Shown one piece after another: positions 1 to 6,286 of a stretch of 6,286 bases of DNA. Below the pieces are notes generated by a model. That model worked only from the letters and a program-made list of their open reading frames with translations. It was not told where the DNA came from and searched no databases. Each line of letters starts with the position of its first letter. Within the stretch, counting starts at the first letter, position 1. The DNA comes from Oscillospiraceae bacterium UBA6370 (GTDB lineage: Bacteria; Bacillota; Clostridia; Oscillospirales; Oscillospiraceae): assembly GCA_002437735.1 (NCBI GenBank), contig DJRC01000064.1, positions 1 through 6,286 of the forward strand, given 5' to 3'. Both the position numbers and the translations under genes were made by a program.

Positions 1-1
1 G

Positions 2-1621
2 ATTGTGACGACCCTCGACGGCGTGCGCGAGATGGCTGACACAGGACGGATATCCGAAAACGCGTATAATTTTCTATACAATATGCTCTCCGGAAAGAGC
101 GCTGTCGCCGATTACAACGATTTCGATGTTACTTCGTTCACCCTGACCGTCACGGACACACGGAACGACCTTTATTTCACGTTTGATTTCACGGTGAAGG
201 ATTCGTCGCTCGACACGCTTCCGGACGGTGAGTATCACTGGAAGATGACAGACGGCGCCGACTGCTTCAGGGCGGACGAGGAGACCGACAATTCCTTCGC
301 CGACGTCGAAGAGGTGAGGATGCTGAAAGCCTTCCTCTCCGGCTCATACATCTGGAACACGCCGACATACGGCGAGGGCGTCACCTATCCGGGAATGAAC
401 AACTTCCTGACGAATTATTACGGCGACGGCAGCATCACGCTTGACGAATACACCAGACTCGCGAAGGAGAAGTTCGGCTGTACCGATACAGACGCGCTCG
501 GAATCGAAGGTCTGATATATGACAATAACGGCGTGAAATACGTCGGGGCGGGCGGCATCGGCGGCGGCTGGAACGGAAAGGACATGTACGTGAATAAGGA
601 CGGGGATCACACGCTCGTCGGTATGCGCTTCTTCGCCGACTGCAACAGCATTGTGAAGTCTCACCTCGTCGAATACCGCTTCGGAAAAGGCGGGACATGG
701 CTCGGGTACAGGATAGTCGAGCGGTCGGAATATGAGCCGTACGGACTTCATTTCGTGCCTGACGAGAAGACGGAGCAGACCGCCGTGACCCTTTCCGAGA
801 TAAAGTCGGCGCATGACGATGGTATGTTCTCGGACAGCGCGTATGATTTTCTGACGAACTTTCTCGGCGACAGCGACATTCCGGGTTATGACTCGATAAA
901 GGTCTCGTCGTTCAGTCTCACGTTCAGTGACACGGCAAAGTACGATCCGTGTATGAAGCTCGAGGTCGACGTGACGGCGTCCGGCGCGGATGCCGTTACG
1001 GTCGGAAAGCACGTCTACACGCTGAATGACGATCAGGTGCTCGGCGCGGTGCTTGAGTACGACTATGACTATCCGGACGAGTACGCGGACTCGGAAGAGG
1101 ACGTGGGCTCGGAAGAGGTGAAGGAGCTTCGCGCCTTCTTCGCGGCGTCGCGGATATGGAACACTCCGTTTTACGGCAAGGGAAAGAAATACCCCGGCGC
1201 GGCGGCGTTCATCTGCGACTACTACGGCGGCGGGAAGACGCAGGACTATGCCGGTCCGGGCGGAGACCTCGTGCGGTACGGCTATGAGCCCGGAGCGGTC
1301 AGCGCGGACGACATGAAGAAGTACGCGAAGGAGCTGTTCGGCTGCGACGATCTGACAGAGTTCTGCTCAGACACCGGTTATACCGACGGCGTCTACACCC
1401 ACGGCAAAAGCGGCGGCGTCTGGAGCACCGGCGAGGTCTTCGCCGTCTGGGGAGAAGGCGACGAAATGATGGTTACGATGCGGTTCTACCATGACGTCAA
1501 CCGGATCGTCAAGTCACATATGGTCACTTACGCGTTCAAGGACGGAAAATGGATGGGGTATGAAATGATCGAAAAGAGCGATTATGAGCCGTGGGGGCTC
1601 GGGTTTGAGGCTGACGCGTGA
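2..1621 (+). CDS. Uncharacterised protein with two tandem ~260-residue domains (5' end outside window)
   Basis: I do not recognise this family. The reading frame is open to the left edge. The first possible start, GTG at 5, has no visible ribosome site, and the protein enters a repeat at once with no signal peptide, so the true start is probably upstream. Residues below count from that GTG. Two copies of one domain are visible, at about 2-250 and 260-534. Matching blocks are the opening helix (SENAYNFL / SDSAYDFL), IWNTP at 116 and 384, YYG at 138 and 406, a helix ending FGC at 157 and 445, MRFF/MRFY near 207 and 492, IVKSH at 216 and 501, and an end block YEPYGLHF / YEPWGLGF. Copy 2 carries about 18 extra residues near 411-430. 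The protein is rich in Asp, Glu, Tyr and Gly, which would suit a secreted or cell-surface protein, but that is inference. No catalytic motif or membrane segment is seen. It ends in TGA just before a stem-loop. Base composition matches the solute-binding gene beside it, not the right half of the window. Confidence 0.85.
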   Translation: MVTTLDGVREMADTGRISENAYNFLYNMLSGKSAVADYNDFDVTSFTLTVTDTRNDLYFTFDFTVKDSSLDTLPDGEYHWKMTDGADCFRADEETDNSFADVEEVRMLKAFLSGSYIWNTPTYGEGVTYPGMNNFLTNYYGDGSITLDEYTRLAKEKFGCTDTDALGIEGLIYDNNGVKYVGAGGIGGGWNGKDMYVNKDGDHTLVGMRFFADCNSIVKSHLVEYRFGKGGTWLGYRIVERSEYEPYGLHFVPDEKTEQTAVTLSEIKSAHDDGMFSDSAYDFLTNFLGDSDIPGYDSIKVSSFSLTFSDTAKYDPCMKLEVDVTASGADAVTVGKHVYTLNDDQVLGAVLEYDYDYPDEYADSEEDVGSEEVKELRAFFAASRIWNTPFYGKGKKYPGAAAFICDYYGGGKTQDYAGPGGDLVRYGYEPGAVSADDMKKYAKELFGCDDLTEFCSDTGYTDGVYTHGKSGGVWSTGEVFAVWGEGDEMMVTMRFYHDVNRIVKSHMVTYAFKDGKWMGYEMIEKSDYEPWGLGFEADA

Positions 1622-1628
1622 ATAGAAG

Positions 1629-1680
1629 AGGGAAGGTATCTCCGGAGTGGAGATGCCTTCCCTGTATTTATGGGTTTTAA
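1629..1680 (+). terminator. Rho-independent-type terminator after the duplicated-domain gene
   Basis: A 15-bp stem (1629-1643 with 1649-1663, one G-U pair at 1637/1655) closes a 5-base loop and begins 7 bases after the TGA stop. The following plus-strand bases are T-rich (gtatttatgggttttaattt), although the T run is not directly attached to the stem. The minus-strand exit lacks a T run, so it should mainly serve the plus-strand gene. Confidence 0.75.
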
Positions 1681-1730
1681 TTTTGTTGCTGTGGTGTGAG
1701 AAACCGGCCGCTCTATCAATGGAGAGCTTT
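1681..1730. other. Convergent intergenic remainder with a weak hairpin
   Basis: Between the stem-loop above and the stop of the minus-strand solute-binding gene there is only a weak 5-bp hairpin, GCTCT at 1710-1714 with AGAGC at 1723-1727, with an 8-base loop. On the minus strand it is not followed by a clean T run, so I cannot call it a terminator for the solute-binding gene. Nothing else is recognisable here. Confidence 0.3.
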
Positions 1731-2645
1731 CTATTTCTCAAGGGTCTTCATAGTTTCCGCGATCTTTTTTTCAACCGCGTCTTTTTTAGAGGCGATTATC
1801 GACGCGACTCCGCTGTCTCCGGAAATGAGCGCGGTGCGTATGGCTCCGGCAAGGTCCGCCGTCCAGCCATAGGTCAGACTCGCGTCATAGTAAAGCGAGT
1901 CCCGTATGATACCGAGCATCTCGATAGAGTCGTCGTTGCGCAGCGACTTCTGAGAAACCCTGACTTTATAGTAAGCGGGAAGGACATCCTTATAGGAAAG
2001 ATATGAGAGCGCGTCGAGTATCGCCCCTGTGCGTTCCGGGTTCGAGTTAGTCGACGGAACGATCAGAGTCGGCGTGTCGTAGTTCATCCATGCGCAGTAG
2101 TTCTCCTGCGATTCATCGAGCTTCGGGAGCGGCAGAATGCCGAAATTGTCGTCCATATCGCGGAATTTGCCCGATGCCTTGACCTCTCCGCCGTAGAAGA
2201 GCGCGCGCCCCGCCATGAAGATCTTGTCGTAGCTGACGCCGTTCTGGTTTGCTTCTATGTAATCGCCCTCGGTTCCGAAGATCTTCGCGAGCTTTTCCGC
2301 GGTCGTGTAGAAGCGGTCATTCTCAAGCGAGAGCGCCGGAGTTCCGTCGGAATCCTTTGTCGTGAACCTGTTGCCCGCGCCGATTATCATAGCGTCGCAG
2401 ATACGGTAGAACGACGTGAAGCCGTAGATTGAGCTGTTGTCATAGCTGAACGCGAAGCTCTCGTCGCCGTTGAGGTTCGTGCCCCACTTCAGCATCGTGT
2501 TGAAGGAGTCGATCGTCCACTTTCCGGCACGGACGGTGTCGTATGGCATATCCTTTCCGAGATCTGTCATCATATCCTCGTTGAAGAAGATCGACCAGAC
2601 AAGATCGAACGCGCACAGCGAGAGGTCGCTCTGTACAAAATAGAG
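1731..2645 (-). CDS. Extracellular solute-binding protein (ABC importer), C-terminal fragment cut at internal junction
   Basis: About 303 residues of a family-1-type solute-binding protein are present, ending in TAG at 1731-1733. Counting from the junction-side Tyr (codon 2640-2642), recognisable blocks are FFNEDMM at 19-25, AGKWTIDSF at 39-47, MAGRALFYGGEV at 143-154, FGILPLPKLDESQENY at 167-182, and the VPSTNSNPERTGAILDAL helix at 195-212. These match the lipoprotein sugar-binding proteins common in Clostridia, which capture oligosaccharides outside the membrane for an ABC importer. The substrate cannot be told. Proteins of this kind usually run about 450-600 residues, so the signal peptide, the lipobox Cys and the first lobe are missing. 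Homology appears to stop near 2640-2652. Beyond it the frame stays open to 3929 only as antisense of the RND gene, giving a low-complexity His/Asp/Gly/Arg/Ala run, so a 732-residue protein should not be believed. The upstream limit is uncertain by about 10 bases. No transporter permease genes are nearby. Confidence 0.85.
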   Translation of the reverse strand, partial: LYFVQSDLSLCAFDLVWSIFFNEDMMTDLGKDMPYDTVRAGKWTIDSFNTMLKWGTNLNGDESFAFSYDNSSIYGFTSFYRICDAMIIGAGNRFTTKDSDGTPALSLENDRFYTTAEKLAKIFGTEGDYIEANQNGVSYDKIFMAGRALFYGGEVKASGKFRDMDDNFGILPLPKLDESQENYCAWMNYDTPTLIVPSTNSNPERTGAILDALSYLSYKDVLPAYYKVRVSQKSLRNDDSIEMLGIIRDSLYYDASLTYGWTADLAGAIRTALISGDSGVASIIASKKDAVEKKIAETMKTLEK

Positions 2646-2652
2646 CGTGTCG
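2627..2652. other. Abrupt junction between two unrelated, oppositely oriented gene fragments
   Basis: On the left, a minus-strand solute-binding gene loses its N-terminal part. On the right, a plus-strand RND permease begins in mid-protein. No spacer separates them. GC by hand count is 126/240 for 2401-2640 and 206/300 for 2701-3000. A 6-bp inverted repeat, CGCTCT (2627-2632) and AGAGCG (2642-2647), spans the point with a 9-base loop. No insertion-sequence end, target duplication or recombinase gene is visible. An assembly or amplification chimera is the simplest explanation. A genuine inversion or deletion breakpoint is possible but less likely. The exact base cannot be fixed without homologues of both sides. 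Confidence 0.8.
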
Positions 2653-3983
2653 CCGCCATTGCCGAGGAGACCATCCCCGAGCTTGCCAGCTACTATTACA
2701 CCGCCGATAACGGACAGAGCGCCAGCCTGGTGCTCAACCTCACCGACAAGGGCGAGCGCGACCGCAGCGCGACCGACATCGCCAACGCCCTGCGCGACGC
2801 GACCTATGACGTCGCCGGCTGCGAGATCACCTGCTCGGCCTACGACATGGGCGCGATGATGGGCGGCAGCGGCGTGAGCGTCAACATCACGGGCGAGGAC
2901 TACACCACGCTCAAGATGATCGCGGACGACCTCACCACGCAGATCGCGGCGATCCCCGGCGCGGTGGACGTTTCCTCCACGGTCGCCGAGCAGGTGCCGC
3001 AGGTCAAGGTGACTGCGGACCGTCAAGCGTGCTCGCAGTACGGCTTGACCGCCTACAGCGTCGCCGCGGCGGTGCGCTCCGGTCTGACCGGCGCCACCGC
3101 CACCACCGTCACCATCGACAATAAGGAGGTCGACGTGGTCGTGCGCGGCGACGGCCGCGCGGAGGAGAGCATGGATGCCCTGCGCTCCATGGCAATCTCC
3201 ACGCCGACCGGCGGCAGCGTGCCGCTCGGCAGCATCGCCGACGTCAGCGTCGTCATGTCCCCGCAGACCATCACGCGCTACAACCAGTCCCGTCAGGTGA
3301 CCGTCTCCGGTGACGCTGCGGACGGCGACACGAGCGCCATGGCGCAGAGCATCCGCGCCATCCTCGCGGGCTACACGCTCCCCGGCGGCTACACCGCCGA
3401 GCTTGCCGGCGGCTACACCGAGATGATGGAGAACTTCTCCGACCTCGGACTCGCGCTCATCGTCTCCGTCGGCCTTGTGTACTTCGTGCTGGCCTCGCAG
3501 TTCGAATCCTTCATCATGCCGGTCATTATCATGATGATCCTGCCCATCGCCTTTGCCGGCGCGCTCTTCGCGCTGCCGCTCACGGGCAAGGACCTTTCGA
3601 TGATCTCGCTCGTCTCCCTCATCATGCTCGCCGGCACGGTGGTCAACGCCTCCATCGTCCTCGTGGACTACATCAAGCAGCGCCGTGACCGCGGCGAGAC
3701 GCGCGAGGAGGCCATCCTCCACGCCTGCCCGCTGCGTATCCGCCCCGTGCTGATGACCACGCTCACCACCATCCTCGCCCTCGTGCCGACGGCGCTCGGC
3801 ATGACCGGCAAGATGAACGAGATGATGAGCGACATGGGCACCACCATGATCGCTGGTATGCTCGTCTCGACCGTCATCACGCTGCTTTTCACCCCCGTGT
3901 ACTACTGCGTCATCGACGATCTGACGCACCGTCGGGAGCGGAAGAAGGCCAAAAAGCTCGCCGTTTCGCAGAGCGAGCCGTAA
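2643..3983 (+). CDS. RND-family efflux permease, C-terminal ~445 residues (N-terminal half missing at junction)
   Basis: This is the second half of an RND (AcrB/HAE-like) proton-driven efflux permease. The frame is open from the junction, and the first in-frame start codon, GTG at 2730, lies inside conserved protein, so it is not a real start. A periplasmic-type porter/docking region (about 2643-3430) comes first, including a GGSGVSVNITG strand and a block around PQVKVTADRQACSQYGL. Membrane segments follow at about 3444-3500, 3513-3578, 3594-3674, 3738-3803 and 3843-3917, equivalent to TM8-TM12. Family landmarks are ASQFES after TM8, GTVVNASIVLVDY in TM10 and RIRPVLMTTL at the start of TM11. 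By my alignment, Asn occupies the place of AcrB Lys940, a change common in HAE-like RND proteins outside Proteobacteria. The Arg and Thr of the TM11 relay are kept. A short basic tail ends at TAA. Full-length relatives are about 1,020-1,060 residues, so over half is absent. The substrate is unknown. GC and GGC/GCC-rich codons match lgt and the M16 gene to its right. Confidence 0.9.
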   Translation, partial: ERVAAIAEETIPELASYYYTADNGQSASLVLNLTDKGERDRSATDIANALRDATYDVAGCEITCSAYDMGAMMGGSGVSVNITGEDYTTLKMIADDLTTQIAAIPGAVDVSSTVAEQVPQVKVTADRQACSQYGLTAYSVAAAVRSGLTGATATTVTIDNKEVDVVVRGDGRAEESMDALRSMAISTPTGGSVPLGSIADVSVVMSPQTITRYNQSRQVTVSGDAADGDTSAMAQSIRAILAGYTLPGGYTAELAGGYTEMMENFSDLGLALIVSVGLVYFVLASQFESFIMPVIIMMILPIAFAGALFALPLTGKDLSMISLVSLIMLAGTVVNASIVLVDYIKQRRDRGETREEAILHACPLRIRPVLMTTLTTILALVPTALGMTGKMNEMMSDMGTTMIAGMLVSTVITLLFTPVYYCVIDDLTHRRERKKAKKLAVSQSEP

Positions 3984-3994
3984 AACAGCAAAGC

Positions 3995-4034
3995 AAAACG
4001 GAAGGACCGCGTTCGCGGTCCTTCCGTTTCTTTC
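3995..4034. terminator. Strong bidirectional terminator between convergent RND and lgt genes
   Basis: A perfect 15-bp stem (3996-4010 with 4015-4029) with a GTTC loop lies between the TAA of the RND gene (3981-3983) and the stop of lgt (4044). On the plus strand it exits into tttctttct. On the minus strand the A-rich left flank (aaaacagcaaagcaaaa) reads as a T-rich tail. Both features suit an intrinsic terminator working in both directions. Confidence 0.9.
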
Positions 4035-4043
4035 TATCGTTTT

Positions 4044-5012
4044 TCAGCCGTTGTCTCCGTCGTCCGCCGGCTCTGCGGCGCCCTCCGCGGGGCCGTCCGC
4101 GATGGGACGCTCCTCGCTCCGATCGGGCAGGACGGTCACCTGCCCGTCGAGCCTGCGGTTGACGAACATCCGCGCGGGATCGGCGCTGCGGTTCCTCAGC
4201 AGGATGACTGCCGTGAGAACGATCATCACAAGGCTCAGCGCCTGCGACACACGCACGCGCTCGCCGAAAAGCGTGACGTTGAAAAGGTACAGGCTGTCGG
4301 TCCGCAGCCCCTCGATCCAGAAGCGCCCGATGCCGTACCAGAGGAAGTAGAAGCAGGTGTTCTCGCCGTCGAAGCGCCGCGCTTTGTCCATCACAAGGCA
4401 GAGGAGCAGCAGCCCCGCAACATTCCACAGGCTCTCATACAGGAACGTCGGATGCACGTCGATATAGTAGGTGCCGCTGATCCACAGCCGCATCCGCCAC
4501 GGCAGCTCGGTCATGCCGCCGAAGGCCTCGCGGTTGAAGAAATTGCCCCAGCGGCCGATGGCCTGCCCAATGAAGATGCCCGCGACGCAGCAGTCGGTCA
4601 TCGCCCAAAAGCTGAGCTTCTTTTTCCGGCAGACGAGCCACGCGGTCAGGAACGCCGCGAGAATGCCGCCGTAGATGGCAAGCCCGCCGTCCCAGATGCG
4701 GTAGGTCTCCGCCCAGTCGACGCTGCCGTCCGCAAGGCGGAACTGGTCGAGGTAAAAGAGCACATAGTAGACCCGCGCGCCGACGATGGCAAAGGGAATG
4801 GCCCACAGCACGGTGTCGATCACGTCATCCTCGGTCAGACCGTAGTGCGGCGCGCGCTTCATGCAGAACCACAGGGCGATGAGCAGCCCTGCGGCGATGA
4901 GCACGCCGTACCAGTAGATGCCGTTGCCGATGTTGAGCAGCTTGGGCGAGAGGGTAAAGCGCCAGTCGCCGAACAGTCCGGGAAAGCTGATGTCTGCGTT
5001 GGGATAGCTCAT
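4044..5012 (-). CDS. lgt: Prolipoprotein diacylglyceryl transferase Lgt
   Basis: Lgt is the inner-membrane enzyme that moves the diacylglyceryl group of phosphatidylglycerol onto the lipobox cysteine of pre-lipoproteins, the first step of lipoprotein maturation. The 322-residue protein has the expected several hydrophobic segments and the family signature GRWGNFFN at 153-160. It also has WDGGLAIYGG at 107-116, HPTFLYES at 187-194 and WYGIGRFWIEGLRTDS at 225-240. Residues matching E. coli Lgt Tyr26, Arg143, Asn146, Tyr235 and Arg239 appear to be Tyr35, Arg154, Asn157, Tyr226 and Arg230. The place of E. coli His103 holds Tyr114. I believe this variant occurs in Gram-positive Lgts but cannot check it. 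After about residue 288 there is a ~35-residue polar, Ala/Asp/Glu/Pro-rich tail that is probably disordered. The ATG at 5012 is supported by AAGGAGG at 5023-5029 with a 10-base gap. The start overlaps the stop of the M16 gene as ATGA, so the two are cotranscribed and probably translationally coupled. Confidence 0.97.
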   Translation of the reverse strand: MSYPNADISFPGLFGDWRFTLSPKLLNIGNGIYWYGVLIAAGLLIALWFCMKRAPHYGLTEDDVIDTVLWAIPFAIVGARVYYVLFYLDQFRLADGSVDWAETYRIWDGGLAIYGGILAAFLTAWLVCRKKKLSFWAMTDCCVAGIFIGQAIGRWGNFFNREAFGGMTELPWRMRLWISGTYYIDVHPTFLYESLWNVAGLLLLCLVMDKARRFDGENTCFYFLWYGIGRFWIEGLRTDSLYLFNVTLFGERVRVSQALSLVMIVLTAVILLRNRSADPARMFVNRRLDGQVTVLPDRSEERPIADGPAEGAAEPADDGDNG

Positions 5013-6286
5013 TGGGAGACTCCCTCCTTCTTGGGAATGAGAATGGACAGCGCGCTGCGCTCCTCCACGATGCTCTCGCGCAGAAACGCCTCCACGTCCG
5101 CGCGGGTGACGGAATCGTACACCTCGGGGAAGCGGAAGGGGTCAAAGCCGCGGAACGCGCCGTCCGCAACGGATACGGCAATGTTCTCAAAGCTGTTGAG
5201 GGCGCGCAGCGTCGAGCCGAAGCTCGCGCGGCGGAGCTGCTGATAGAACGCCTCGTCCACGCCCTCGCGCGCAAGGCGCTGCGCCTCGTCCAGAATGGCG
5301 CGCACGACCGTCTCGGGCGCATCGCTGTCGCCGCCGGCGTAGAGGTAGGCGATGCCGGGCAGCTGGTCGAAGCCGCCGCCGAAGCTGCCGTTGATGAGCC
5401 CCTTGTCGTAGAGCCGTTGGTAGAGCGGCGAGGAATCGCCGAGCAGGATGTCGCAGGCGATGTCCGCAATGATGTCCTGCCGCATCAGCGCCTCGCCGTC
5501 CGCTGCGCTCGGGCACTTAAAGCCGACGAGAAACTGCGGCATCGAGACCTCCATCACCTCGCGGCGGCACTTCTCGACGACGCGCATATCCTCCTGCCCG
5601 TAGTCGCGCTCGATGACCTCGCCGCAGCTCTTCGGCAGGATCTCCTCCGCGATGGCGGCGATCTCGTCGGGCTTCACGTCGCCGACGACGCACAGCATCA
5701 TGTTCGCCGGGTCGTAGAACGCCTTGTGGCAGGCGTAGAGCGTTTCGGGCGTGATCTCCGCGATGCTCTCCACCGTGCCGGCGATGGCGACGCGGGCGGG
5801 GGAGGAGTGGTACAGGCACTCGAGCAGGTTGGTGTAGACCCTCCAGTCGGGCGTGTCCTCCACCATGCGGATCTCCTGACCGATGATGCCGCGCTCCTTG
5901 TCCACGCTCTCCTGCGTGAAGTAGGGTACGGAGACGAACGAGAGCAGGATCCTCAGATTCTCCTCAAAGTGCTCCGTGCAGTCGAAGTAATAGGCGGTCG
6001 TCGCGTTGGAGGTGAAGGCGTTCGGCTCCGCGCCATTCTGGCTTAGGACCTGCAAAGCGTTGCCGTCCTCGGTGTCGAACATCTTGTGCTCCAGATAGTG
6101 CGCGATGCCCGCGGGCGTATCGTGCCACGCGCCGTCGAGCCGGAAGCGCATATCCATGCCGCCGTAGCGCGTGGTGAAGAAGGCGTAGCGCTTGCGGTAG
6201 AGCGGCTTGGGCACAACGGCGACGGTCAGCCCGTTCGGCAGCGTGGTCCGCAGCACCGTTTCGCCGATGCGGGGATAATTCGTTTC
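5009..6286 (-). CDS. ymfH: M16-family zinc metallopeptidase, YmfH-like (start just beyond right edge)
   Basis: This is a pitrilysin-type M16 peptidase of the YmfH group. In Bacillus subtilis, ymfF/ymfH have been linked to the elongation factor P 5-aminopentanol modification pathway. The inverted zinc motif HYLEH is at 6086-6100, and the third ligand is probably the Glu of IIGQE at 5873-5875, so the catalytic set is intact. This is the active partner type; the usual YmfF partner lacks the motif. The N-terminal M16 domain covers about 5750-6230. A second M16 C-type domain covers about 5200-5730, with MPQFLVGFKCP and the SSPLYQRLYDKGLI block. A GTG at 6254-6256 could be called as the start, but the frame continues to the edge and encodes ETNYPRIGET, which reads as family sequence, so the true start lies outside. 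The 425 residues seen compare with about 428 in B. subtilis YmfH, so only a few codons should be missing. A ymfF-like gene is expected upstream. The stop overlaps lgt by four bases (ATGA), and the last codons carry the lgt ribosome site. Confidence 0.93.
   Translation of the reverse strand, partial: ETNYPRIGETVLRTTLPNGLTVAVVPKPLYRKRYAFFTTRYGGMDMRFRLDGAWHDTPAGIAHYLEHKMFDTEDGNALQVLSQNGAEPNAFTSNATTAYYFDCTEHFEENLRILLSFVSVPYFTQESVDKERGIIGQEIRMVEDTPDWRVYTNLLECLYHSSPARVAIAGTVESIAEITPETLYACHKAFYDPANMMLCVVGDVKPDEIAAIAEEILPKSCGEVIERDYGQEDMRVVEKCRREVMEVSMPQFLVGFKCPSAADGEALMRQDIIADIACDILLGDSSPLYQRLYDKGLINGSFGGGFDQLPGIAYLYAGGDSDAPETVVRAILDEAQRLAREGVDEAFYQQLRRASFGSTLRALNSFENIAVSVADGAFRGFDPFRFPEVYDSVTRADVEAFLRESIVEERSALSILIPKKEGVSQ
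5023..5029 (-). promoter_or_regulatory. Shine-Dalgarno site for lgt inside the end of the M16 gene
   Basis: The minus strand reads AAGGAGG, a near-perfect Shine-Dalgarno site, ending 10 bases before the lgt ATG. It sits in the Lys-Lys-Glu-Gly codons near the end of the upstream coding region. It fixes the lgt start at 5012 and, with the ATGA overlap, supports coupled translation. Confidence 0.85.

Noticed and set aside
344..1012. A 222-codon minus-strand frame inside the duplicated-domain gene
   Set aside because: The plus-strand frame has internal homology between its two halves, which shows it is the coding one. The minus frame has no motif and no ribosome site that I could see.
1647..2006. 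A small plus-strand frame starting in the intergenic stem-loop
   Set aside because: It begins inside the terminator stem and runs antisense over the end of the solute-binding gene. Its sequence shows no conserved features.
2647..2859. A 70-codon Pro/Ala/Arg-rich plus-strand frame
   Set aside because: It is an out-of-frame shadow of the RND coding sequence.
1731..3929. A 732-codon open frame on the minus strand that looks like one large protein
   Set aside because: Only the C-terminal ~303 residues are a real solute-binding protein. The rest is antisense to the RND permease and gives a His/Asp/Arg/Gly/Ala-rich sequence typical of an antisense frame in GC-rich DNA.
4452..5243. A 263-codon plus-strand open frame across the lgt/M16 boundary
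   Set aside because: It is antisense to two well-supported genes, shows no family motif, and results from GC-rich codon structure.
5012..6046. A 344-codon plus-strand open frame opposite the M16 gene
   Set aside because: The product is Ala/Arg/Asp/Leu/Val-rich with no recognisable motif, while the opposite strand encodes a clear zinc peptidase with HYLEH.
1..6286. CRISPR arrays, tRNA/rRNA genes, insertion sequences, toxin-antitoxin or defence genes
   Set aside because: I found no regularly spaced direct repeats, no cloverleaf or rRNA sequence, no transposase or integrase motif, and no defence-type gene pair on either strand.

Overview
The window looks like DNA from anaerobic, gut-type Clostridia (Oscillospirales/Christensenellales-like). 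The evidence is a YmfH-type M16 peptidase overlapping lgt, a Clostridia-style sugar-ABC solute-binding protein, and a moderate-to-high GC content. This is inferred from gene families, not from any marker gene. There is no rRNA, tRNA, CRISPR array or transposase, and no convincing promoter. Every gene except lgt has lost its 5' end, either to a window edge or to an internal junction.

Layout. (1) 2-1621, plus strand: the 3' part of a protein of unknown function built from two diverged copies of a ~260-residue domain, followed by a stem-loop terminator. (2) 1731-~2645, minus strand: the C-terminal ~300 residues of an extracellular solute-binding protein. (3) ~2643-3983, plus strand: the C-terminal ~445 residues of an RND efflux permease. 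(4) 3995-4034: a strong bidirectional terminator between convergent genes. (5) 4044-5012, minus strand: complete lgt. (6) 5009-6286, minus strand: a nearly complete YmfH-like M16 metallopeptidase. Its stop overlaps the lgt start as ATGA.

The most important observation is the point near 2640-2652. Two unrelated genes on opposite strands both lose their N-terminal halves there, head to head, with no spacer, no mobile element and no regulatory DNA. Base composition jumps at the same place: by hand count, 2401-2640 is about 52% GC and 2701-3000 about 69%. The simplest reading is that this is an artificial join of two genomes or two distant loci (a chimeric contig). A real rearrangement is less likely. 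The left part (1-~2640) and the right part (~2650-6286) should therefore be interpreted separately, and gene neighbourhood should not be read across the junction.

On the right side, the M16 peptidase and lgt form one translationally coupled unit. Lgt performs the first step of lipoprotein maturation, and the M16 peptidase belongs to the YmfF/YmfH pair of Firmicutes. On the left side, the solute-binding protein would be the kind of lipoprotein that feeds an ABC sugar importer, but its transporter genes are not in the window. I see no convincing new biological system. The only uncharacterised item of real interest is the duplicated-domain protein at the left edge.
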